The notes under the pieces were generated by a model. That model saw only the letters and a list, made by a program, of their open reading frames with translations, ran no database searches and had not been told where the DNA came from. From Fulvia fulva (Eukaryota; Ascomycota; Dothideomycetes; Mycosphaerellales; Mycosphaerellaceae): a stretch of 64,000 nt of DNA. The position numbers were made by a program, and so were the translations under genes. This document shows, piece after piece, positions 41,417 through 49,573 of the stretch (position 1 is the first letter of the stretch; every line of letters starts with the position of its first letter). The stretch covers positions 4,526,001 to 4,590,000 of the forward strand of contig NC_063014.1 in assembly GCF_020509005.1 (NCBI RefSeq). The letters run 5' to 3'.

Positions 41417-42291
41417 TCTTTACAGATGACCTTGTTGTTTCAGACATTGAGGCACACGCAAAGACCAGTGCTCGTGTATACAAAAATGATACCGTTGAAA
41501 GCCGGCAGAGCCTTCTTATGAGATGAGCGAAAGGCGCCGCACCCGTCGCTTGTGCGAGTAATCGCTCTCGTCGTTGTTGCTGCTTCACGTGCACGGAGCA
41601 AGATTTACCGATCCGGAGCTAGCGGGCTGTCCTAGCCAATTGCGACTTTTCTAAACCTTTTTCGACCAATTAGCGATCGCCTCGAATTTGGCAGCGATGC
41701 TCGTTATTCTAAAAGCCACCCTTACTGAGCACAGGCCACCCGGACGGGGCGCAAGCGCATTCACCTCTAGGGCTGCACCTGCATACCAATATTGGAAAGG
41801 CTGATTGTTATTCTCGCTCCGGGGCGCTTAGAGGGTCTACGCTCGGGTCTCGCAAGCTCGCACGTCGCTTTGACCCTCACCGCGCGCCCTTCGCTCAATG
41901 ATCTGATTCCACCTATGGCCAGTCAAAGTCTGCCCCAGTGCTGGTGACAAAGCTGATTGCCACCGAGCGCTTCGACTTGTTATTAGAGCAAAGACCTTTG
42001 CTTGAATACACTAGCGTGTAGCTTAGTAGCAAAGTCGTAACGATGTAGTCCGGCTCTCAGCGCGTCGCCGTATGTTAAAACCCCAGATGGGGCCTTTGAA
42101 CAGCATTCTAGAAGTAAATTCGACATCCAAGCCGGCAAGACACTTTGTCATCAGACTCTACATGGCACTGATGTCGACAGCTGCTTGGATTGATCATTCG
42201 TCCTAATGCTGTCTTCATCACCCACTCACAGACACCCCATTCCAGAACTTGACCTTTGAAAACGCACGCGCTCTTCCCACTATTCCACTTT
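41417..42291. other. Intergenic region between the SH3-like genes
   Basis: No ORF of note and no tRNA or rRNA signature despite a GC-rich segment at 41740-41900. It contains convergent 3' regions. Confidence 0.45.
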
Positions 42292-42816
42292 CTAAGTCTG
42301 CACCAACGCACAATGCTTCTCCCAGATCCAGTCACACTCTTTCCAAGTATCACCCGGACGCTTCGCCAGCCAGACCTGAGCGCCATTCGAGGGAGGCCAC
42401 TTCGCAAAGGCAACGACCTCGAACACGTCGCCTGGTGCATAAGTCAGCCACCTGAATGCTCCGATGGTGTCTTGATAGTTAGCATGAGCAAGCCACTGTC
42501 TGTTCGGAAAGGTCTGGAAAGCGACTACAGCGACGCATTTCGAAGTGTTCAATGTAGTCCAGTGCAACGTCACCTGGCCATGTCAGTGGTAGACTTAGCA
42601 TCGTCCACCTAATGGATCTGGAATCGCCATATCTCCGTGCTCCTTCGGGCAGGGTTTCTACCAGGTGGGATTCCTCGCCGGCGTGCTGCACTATGTCGTG
42701 GATGATCTGCTGATCCGGGATGGTTCAGGGATGGAGGAGTTTGTGTTGATCGATTTCGCGTTGCAGTGATACTGTACTCGAGCCTTGTTGATGAGTCCGT
42801 GGTCGATTGAGCCCAT
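42292..42816 (-). CDS. Small protein with C-terminal SH3-like segment, copy 2 (three exons)
   Basis: Exons 42816-42778, 42709-42529 and 42470-42292 give 132 aa. Introns are 68 nt (GTACAG donor, CCTGAACC branch, GGATCAG acceptor) and 58 nt (GTAGTC donor, GCTAAC branch, TATCAAG acceptor); both keep the frame. Starts MGSIDHGLINKAR. The middle block TMLSLPLTWPGDVALDYIEH lines up with copy 1 (LVLPHDFPAGEVLNHF). The C-terminal block APGDVFEVVAFA ... VWLAKRPGD ... CDWIWEKHCALV matches the SH3-like order of copy 1. Unspliced, the gene appears as three fragments in different frames. Function unknown. Confidence 0.68.
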
Positions 42817-43022
42817 GATCGCTGGTAGTTGTAGATCTGTGCTCGGTGAGATGTTGCTGCAAAAGTCATCCGCTGTCATATGTGGGCGCTGTAGCAATGG
42901 ACAAAGAACAGGCGTGGTTTGCTGCCAACATTAGGCTCATGGTCATGTCGTTGGGCCTACCGGGTAGATGTTCAAGAATCCTGATGGCAACGGTGCTGCA
43001 GCCTGCAAACTGCCGCTAGCCG

Positions 43023-44338
43023 ATGATCCATGCTCGAGTGCTTGCCTTCACTTCTTCCACTCACCGATACCACCACACACCTACTCTCGCCATCACCGCC
43101 AACATAACGTCCGAACGCGATCTGATTGCATGCCTCGAGCAAAACCATAAGCTGATGAGCGAAAAAGAGCGGCTCGAGAGCGACATCAATACACTCAAAC
43201 ATGAGATAATGGACAAGCAGATGAAGCTCCGCGATGTGGACGACAGGATCGCTCGCAATAGAGAAGTGCATTTTGCAAGCCCGACACGCGTATCGCACCT
43301 CCGCTGACCGTGTCGAAGTCGTTGCTCCTGCGATGCTCCTCGACTGGCTCAGATAGCTCACACGCTGGATTCATCGCCACACCAGCTATCTCCGGAACGC
43401 CCGTCCCCAGACACAGCGTACCATACTCGGTAGCTACAGCTCGTCGGCTTCGTGGTCGTCCTGCTGAAGTCAAGGATGCTGCTGCACTGGAAGATGCAGC
43501 CGGAAGCTCCCAGATGACGAAGAAGTCGGCTCGCTTGACGATGCTCACGGATGAAGCCTCTAGTGTCGTCGAATTCGAGGAAGGCTGGGCTGAAATCTCC
43601 TGCCAGATCTGTGGTGCCAATGCTGGTCGCCAGACCGGCGTCTACTTCTGAGGCACTCCTGGTCTGCACAAGCATGTCTTAAAAAGCCATCCGACCGTCC
43701 ACATATCAGAGCTGGACGTTCTAGCTCAGTGCAGCCGTCGATATCTTCGCGATAATGAGGTACGCACCCTTCAGCGTGGCATCAGTCAAATCGAGAAGCG
43801 CTTTGGACCACCAGCTGAGGGAGTTTTGATTGCCGGACAGGACGCCTATCAAGAACAAGCAGACGTACGATACAATGACTCTCATGTCGGCAAGATCGAG
43901 CCTCCAGTGCTGAAGAAGGAAGCGCCCGACAACGATACCGGGTTCACGGTCGCCTCGCGCTGCTCATGCCCGGCTGGGATGGAAAATGTCTCGACACCAT
44001 CATATCCTAGCATCGAGAAACGCCAAACCAGAGGCCTTGCTCTTCCACGAACACGATCGCCGCTGGAAGAGGTCAAGAGCGGACTCATACTGCCAACCGT
44101 CAACAGACCTGAGCCAGCTATGATACAGGCTGTAACACAGCGTAAGCGGAAGCGTACTCCGTGGAACGAGTTCGATCCAAACGCATTGGCGAATAAGGCA
44201 TCCCGGATCAAACGCACGCCCGACACACTGAAGGTGCAGGGCTCGCTGGAAGATGACGATGGTACGGGCGCTGCTCTGCCTGCTGGGAAGGACGATGAGA
44301 TCGTCCACGTCGAGAGATCAGACGATGAACAGGCTTAG
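43023..44338 (+). pseudogene. Zinc-finger-like family member 3, interrupted by one TGA
   Basis: Exon 1 from about 43023 to 43265 contains a coiled coil (LMSEKERLESDINTLKHEIM). A 53-nt intron (GTGCAT donor, CTGAC branch, CGAAG acceptor at 43318) leads to exon 2, 43319-44338. The shared motif reads ISCQICGAN ... F-stop-GTPGLHKHVLKSH, giving C-x2-C and H-x4-H as in members 1 and 2. The stop (TGA, 43649-43651) falls where member 1 has Arg encoded by CGA, so one C-to-T change explains it. The frame then stays open for 229 codons, ending in a basic, acidic-tailed C-terminus. The presumed original start may be ATA at 43107 (GCCAACATAACG context), also one base from ATG. Confidence 0.65.
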
Positions 44339-44694
44339 AACGTCTCTCCTCCTTCGATGTCTGTGCGATCAAGCGAGAGCAGCATTGCTAGGGGTATGCA
44401 CGAGGCATTAGTGGACTTGCTAATCCTTACGTGAGGGAAGTCGTCGTACATCTGTGTGGACGCACATCGGTCTGGGACCATATCATCAGCTCACGAGAAG
44501 CAATTAGATGCGAAACATCCTCCCATGTATTGCCTAGGTACTGCAATATATCAACGAGACATCGACATCTTGCAATGCTTGCATATACTTCGCGTTGCCT
44601 GTTCTCAAGCGGTATGTATACGCATTGTACTGTCGAGCACTTGAACGCACCTTGCTGTTCAATGCATCTGGCTTAATGCATCCGCCCTCACGCG
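44339..44694. other. Intergenic region
   Basis: Upstream of the short two-exon gene. No feature supported. Confidence 0.4.
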
Positions 44695-45208
44695 ATGGCG
44701 TTGCTGACCTCTTCAGCGATGGTCGTCCGTCAGGTGAGGTCTCGTTGAAGAGAAGAAGACCAGCAACTCCAAGCCTCGTCTCGAGGTTGTGGACCATCTG
44801 GAGAGGCGAGATTTACCCAGAAAGGCATCCCGGTGTCAGCTTTCACTCCCCTCTTCCAGCTCCGAATGACGCTCCCAGAGTCTGTTGGCTAAAGTGCTTG
44901 CCGCCCCATCAGTCGCCGAAGATGGCGTCTAACAGGCGTATAAAGATCTCTTCGAGCTCGACTATCCAGTCCGAGAACTACCCCTCTTCAAAGTTACCAA
45001 CCACAAAACCGGCAAAGCGAAGATCGCTGAGAAGCAAGAGCCAGCCAACTGGGAGAGTACGAAGACGCTCATCGGCAACCCAGAAGACCCTGAGAACTAC
45101 CACAGCTCGACGAAGAGCAAGAACGAGCCACCTGTGAGAGAGTTCGAGATTCCAACGAAGCCGATCGTCGCAGACCCATCTGAAGAATACGATACCAGCC
45201 AGCTTTGA
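44695..45208 (+). CDS. Small conserved-looking protein, two exons
   Basis: Exon 1 44695-44733 (MALLTSSAMVVRQ), intron 44734-44935 (202 nt, GTGAGG donor, CTAACAG acceptor) and exon 2 44936-45208 give 103 aa. Exon 2 has no internal ATG, so simple ORF searches miss it. Its translation is clearly protein-like: AYKDLFELDYPVRELPLFKV, then TGKAKIAEKQEPANWE, and an ordered acidic end PIVADPSEEYDTSQL. I do not recognise the family. The short hydrophobic-basic start might suit mitochondria, but this is weak. The stop codon is only 36 bases before the start of the downstream isomerase gene. The first exon is the less certain part, as the intron is longer than others here. Confidence 0.6.
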
Positions 45209-45244
45209 GCCACCGCACCAGCCAGCGTACCAAACATCACCACA

Positions 45245-45727
45245 ATGTTCCAACAAGGCCTCCGAATCGCCATGGGCTGCGACGACGCCGGCGTAGGCTA
45301 CAAGAACAAAATCAAGGCCGACCTCGAAGCCGACCCGCGTGTCGCAAAAGTCATCGACGTCGGCGTCAACGACTCCTCCGACAAGACCGCATACCCACAC
45401 CCCGCTGTCGACGCAGCCAAACTCATCAAGAAAGGCGAGGCGGATCGTGCGTTGTTGATCTGTGGGACGGGGTTGGGAGTGGCTATAAGTGCGAACAAGG
45501 TGCCTGGGATCAGAGCTGTCACGGCGCACGATAGTTTTAGCGTGGAAAGAGCTGTGTTGAGCAATGATGCGCAGGTGTTGTGTATGGGGGAGAGGGTTGT
45601 CGGGGTGGAGTTGGCCAGACGGTTGGCGAAGGAGTGGGTGGGTTATAAGTTTGATCCGAGTAGCGCGAGTGCGAAGAAGGTGGAGGCTATCAATGAGCAT
45701 GAGAGGAAGAACTTCGAGTTGTCGTGA
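45245..45727 (+). CDS. RpiB/LacAB-family sugar-phosphate isomerase
   Basis: 160 aa, no intron. Starts [18 protein letters not shown] and has the family signature [20 protein letters not shown], then [20 protein letters not shown], with the Cys of CGTGLG as catalytic base. Fungal members of this family act on ribose-5-phosphate or on tetrose phosphates such as D-erythrulose-4-phosphate. The sequence alone does not tell which. The conserved length and intact active site suggest a working cytosolic enzyme. Confidence 0.9.
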   Translation: MFQQGLRIAMGCDDAGVGYKNKIKADLEADPRVAKVIDVGVNDSSDKTAYPHPAVDAAKLIKKGEADRALLICGTGLGVAISANKVPGIRAVTAHDSFSVERAVLSNDAQVLCMGERVVGVELARRLAKEWVGYKFDPSSASAKKVEAINEHERKNFELS

Positions 45728-46206
45728 AGGAGGGATGTGTTCGTGAAGATGGAGGAGACCGAGTCCACTGCGAAGCTACAGTGGTCATGTCGATCATGAT
45801 ATGGAATTGAAGGCACTGCCTGAAGGGATTCCTTCCAGCTCACCATTGGGGGGGTTTCGACTTTTCTTGCGAAAGTACGAACGAGGGGCTGCAAACGCCG
45901 ACACAACGATCGATCGTGTGTTGGTGCCGGCAAAACTGACGACGCGTGTCGCATGACAGCCACGTTGGACTGTTGTATGGTCTGGTAGTAGTACGTAAAA
46001 GGCGTTCCATCGGTGTTGGTTGCACCTGCACATTCCAGCCTCGCACGTGGCTGCCATGATCGTCAACAAAGCTCCTTCCCTTTGGAACAAGGCAGGTACA
46101 ATAGGTAACCACACCCACCTACGCAAATTCCTCGCCTTTTATCCCACACACCTCACGACCACAATCACGTCTCGCAATACATGTAACACCGCAACACCTA
46201 CCAATC
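45728..46206. other. Intergenic region
   Basis: Promoter side of the small secreted protein gene. The overlapping ORFs on the minus strand lack support. Confidence 0.4.
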
Positions 46207-46621
46207 ATGAAGTTCACACTCATCATCGCGAGCCTGATGGCAATCATCACATACAGTATGGCAGTGGCACCTGCTGTTCTCTTCGTAAGTCATCGCTGCC
46301 GATCTCCACGATCTCAATCGCGCTGACTGCCATGGCAGCAACGTACACCACAACGCTTCCAATGCTACCAAGTCACCTGCTACAAGCCGAACTTCGGAGA
46401 CGATCAGTGCAAGAGAGACTGCGGAGGCATTGAGTGCTCGGCGCAGACCAACAAATGCGTGGCTGGGTAAGTTCGCCATCAGCGGTATCACGGAGAGTAG
46501 ATGACTAACAGTAATTGACGAAGATAGTTCGAAAAACGGCACCAGCACCAGTACGAGCACCAGCACGAGCACCAGGGCGAGCGTCAGGGCGAGCACGACA
46601 TGCAACGACATGCTGCTATGA
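46207..46621 (+). CDS. Small secreted Cys-rich protein (effector-like)
   Basis: Three exons, 46207-46284, 46339-46466 and 46528-46621, giving 99 aa. Introns are 54 nt (GTAAGT/GGCAG, with CTGAC branch) and 61 nt (GTAAGT/GATAG, with CTAAC branch). Signal peptide MKFTLIIASLMAIITYSMA. The core carries six Cys in 36 residues (FQCYQVTC, DDQCKRDC, IECSAQTNKC), followed by a Ser-Thr repeat tail (STSTSTST) and one last Cys. Small size, secretion signal, Cys-rich core and several introns fit the usual profile of fungal apoplastic effectors or antimicrobial-type proteins. No family recognised. The two excellent splice pairs make the model firm. Confidence 0.82.
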
Positions 46622-47440
46622 AGTCCACGGCCGAGATATGATAAGACTACCTTAGTTCCTCTGTGTTGCACTGTAACGACTTCCGACACATCACTCTTCT
46701 CTCATAGCGACCCTTCTGTTTTGACCCTCATCCGACACCACCAGCCAAGGTGCGCACATACAACCATGACGCCGGTAGCCACACTTCCGATGAAGTTGAC
46801 CCTTTGATGTCTCTGGTTGTGCGTGTTGGTTGCTACGTTAATATGAGCATCATCGAGATGCAGCTGTATGGGAGCACTGACACAGTAGAGAACGTTCCCG
46901 CTATCTCCTATATCAGACCGCTGCTGCACTCGGTGCGATGTGGTGTTGAAGTGAAGCCACCACCACTCCGAGCTTGCGAGGTGCAAGCTACTGCACGGAG
47001 TGAAAGCCTGACTTGGGAGGTAGCGTTCCCGTGCATGCCCATGAGTTATATCAGGGCACGTCCGATGGCCACGAAGAGTGAGACTGAGACTGAGCAGCAG
47101 AGGCAGGAGATGGGCATCGCGCCGTCAGTGTCTTCCAGTGTGCCGCCATGTTTGACACCACGATTATCTGATGTGCTCTACAGATCCCTCGAAGCTCTAC
47201 ACGGTCCCGCAGACCATCATCACCCACCGAGCCCCACCACACAGACTCCTCAGTGCGCCATGCAGTGATACTCCGATCATCGCTGGCTTCTCGTAAAACG
47301 CCCAAAGCATCCTTCCGCCATCCCGTCCGTCCCCTTGCGCGACATGCACGTGAGCGCGAGCTATTCCAACAACAAAACACATCCGGCAAGAAAGCGATCA
47401 TGATACTTGCGACCTGTGGCCTTTGTAAAGAGTAACGCTA
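46622..47440. other. Intergenic region
   Basis: A 172-codon plus-strand ORF (46750-47268) has low-complexity His/Pro/Thr content and no motif; not called. Confidence 0.4.
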
Positions 47441-48133
47441 TCATGAGAGACTAGTGGACGCAATCGACTCCGAGCCTACGCCAGCTCTAGCCTTCCACTT
47501 AGTGTTTCGTTTCCGCTCCCAACAAAGATTGTGGAAATCAAAGTCCCATTGCTTAACCCGAGTTTTAGCCCTGTAAATCTGTACACTGTCGAGTGTCTTG
47601 AGGAACTCCCAGGCCTTCGAGTTGAGCTCTGCTCGAACTTCAGTCGCGAATTCCTCCAGATCCACAACGCTGCCACGATCCCAGCAATTGATGCGTAGTG
47701 TTGAGTGCTGGAGACTATGCATCCTTCTCACGAGACCTTCCATCAGTGGCCTAAAGAAGATAAGATAAAATCCAAGAGGAGCAGCGATGTTGATCTGTAA
47801 TCGAGCCACCTGATATGCCGCACTTCTGAATTCGAGCACGTTTGGGCTAGCACGGCACGAGCAACGAAAGAACTCGTGCCAGGTTATGCAATGAACAGTG
47901 CCCTTCGTAGGACAGGAGCGACCGATCCCGCTGATTGTCATGAAGGTGCGGTCATGGTACTCGCTGCTGAATTGTTTCGATACCTGACGTATTTGCCATG
48001 GTATGCTCCCGACTTGTGCCTTAATGCAACAGTACTGGGTATCGCGAATTGTGAGTGCATGGTCATAGATCAGATCTCGGAGCTCACGAGGGAGATCGAA
48101 GAATGGGAAGATGTTGGATTTTGTTGTCGCCAT
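47441..48133 (-). CDS. LPxELRN-like family protein (intact copy)
   Basis: 230 aa, no intron. N-terminal NIFPFFDLPRELRDLIYDHA followed by IRQVSKQFSSEYHDRTFMTI. The form PFFDLPRELRD...QVSKQFS defines a subgroup distinct from the copies at 38.8/39.7 kb. It is shared with the broken gene directly downstream of its 5' end (48.4-49.1 kb). The two lie in tandem on the minus strand. Function unknown. Confidence 0.8.
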   Translation of the reverse strand: MATTKSNIFPFFDLPRELRDLIYDHALTIRDTQYCCIKAQVGSIPWQIRQVSKQFSSEYHDRTFMTISGIGRSCPTKGTVHCITWHEFFRCSCRASPNVLEFRSAAYQVARLQINIAAPLGFYLIFFRPLMEGLVRRMHSLQHSTLRINCWDRGSVVDLEEFATEVRAELNSKAWEFLKTLDSVQIYRAKTRVKQWDFDFHNLCWERKRNTKWKARAGVGSESIASTSLS

Positions 48134-48368
48134 GTTGTAGTTGGTAATCTTCGTTGGGAGTATGGGTTGAAGCGATTTGTCCTGATAGCCGGGTGTGGTC
48201 AGATGTCAGAAAAGGACCGCAAGAAGCGTCCGGTCTGGAGCATATATAACATGTAGGCGTACCCTCTGGTGAGACAGACCCGAGACAGTAACAAGGACAT
48301 TCGGCGGAATCGGCGAACTGGTGAACTTCAAGAAAAAATGTTTCCAAACAACAAAGAGAAGAAAGGAC

Positions 48369-49139
48369 CTAGTCCAAGTTCCAGAGTGCCAACGAAGACA
48401 TGTCGATAGCCTTGAGTTGATCATGTCTGGAACATCGCATTCTTTCATCATCTCGTTGAATGTTTCGAGAATCTCTTCGGACCGTCTCGACCGGTCCACT
48501 CTCGTGTGAGTACCTCGCATGCAGTACACGCTTCTCGAACCTCCAATCAGTAGCGCCTCTCAGGGGCACAGTCAAGACCCCGAGCTGTATCAGGCGCGGA
48601 TGCTTGGTCCAGAAGCTAGCATTGAGAGCCTCGCGAATGAATTCCGCACGATGGACCACCTCTTGAGCCTGGTGTAAAACCATAGGCAGTGCGAGGTTGT
48701 TGAATTGCATCTTGACCTCTCCGACCGCATCCAGGCTCTCCAACAGTGGCTCAACCCACTTAGCATGCAAGATGAGATGCAGTGGTAGTGTGACCATGAA
48801 GTTGAGCTGCAAGGTTGCGAGGGTGCGCGCGGATTACGGAAGCTGGCGCTCGCAGTGGTATGGGTCGTCGAGTGCTCGTTTGATTCATTTCTTTTCCTCG
48901 GTGATGGTGATACTGGTGTGTTTGGTCGCATGCGCTCGGCATTCGTCGCTGAAACGTTTCGAGACTGACAGCAGACTCAGTACCAAGAGTTGACCTTCTA
49001 GCTTGAGACAGCGGTGGTTGGTGTCGACCACGATCAGGGCCTCGTCGTAAACCAGGTCTCGAAGCTCCGCGGGAAAATCGAAAAAGGGGAAGATATTACT
49101 CTCTCGCAGAGCGGCGTTGACGACAGTGGTGTCGCTCAT
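48369..49139 (-). pseudogene. LPxELRN-like paralogue broken by two stops
   Basis: Starts MSDTTVVNAALRESNIFPFF (49139) with FPAELRDLVYDEALIVVDTN and LLSVSKRFSDECRAH, close to the intact neighbour. A TGA at 48885-48887 and a TAA further on interrupt the frame. The same frame then resumes to 48369 with ATLQLNFMVTLPLHLILHAK, matching ARLQINIAAPLGFYLIFF of the neighbour. Between the matching blocks it is shorter than the neighbour, so a deletion also occurred. I tested GT-AG pairs around the stops and found none that remove both and keep the frame. Confidence 0.68.
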
Positions 49140-49573
49140 CTTGCTGTCAACCTCAGCTGGTGTGAGTAGACAGAAGTTTGCAAGGGCGGGCAGGCGGAGG
49201 TAGTTTACTGCAATGTTCGAACGCACGCGAGTCCCGGATCTGCTACACGGTGCCGAGTCAGAAGTCGAGATGACGGGCTCATTCACTTATGGAGATGGCG
49301 GTGCCTTATTTTGAGCTGAACCCTGGAAGGGCCACGCCGAAGACACATTCACATGATGCTAAGATGCCTTTCTTTCTCGGATGGCTATCCCGAAAGTCTC
49401 CCCAACTGCCAAAGCTAACACGATACAACGTACAGTAGAGACTATGAGAAGCCTTCAGATAGTATTCGTGACAGCCGATGCGGCTTGGCCATCAAAACCA
49501 TGCTCTCATCGGTGCAACGTTTCCGTATCCCGTATCTGGTCAAAAAGACCCAACTCCGATACGCTGTGTCATT
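49140..49573. other. Intergenic region
   Basis: Upstream of the broken LPxELRN gene and downstream of the DUF6604 gene. Nothing recognised. Confidence 0.45.

Noticed and set aside
41640..42060. Possible rRNA or tRNA in the GC-rich intergenic stretch
   Set aside because: No T-loop/anticodon pattern and no match to conserved rRNA segments that I could recognise on either strand.
44978..45700. 240-codon minus-strand ORF
   Set aside because: Complement of the small two-exon gene and the RpiB-type isomerase; low-quality composition with long Val-Asp and Arg runs.
46198..46689. 163-codon minus-strand ORF with a run of Leu-Val repeats, suggesting a membrane protein
   Set aside because: It is the complement of the Ser-Thr repeat tail and introns of the small secreted protein gene; the plus-strand model has signal peptide, Cys pattern and two good introns.
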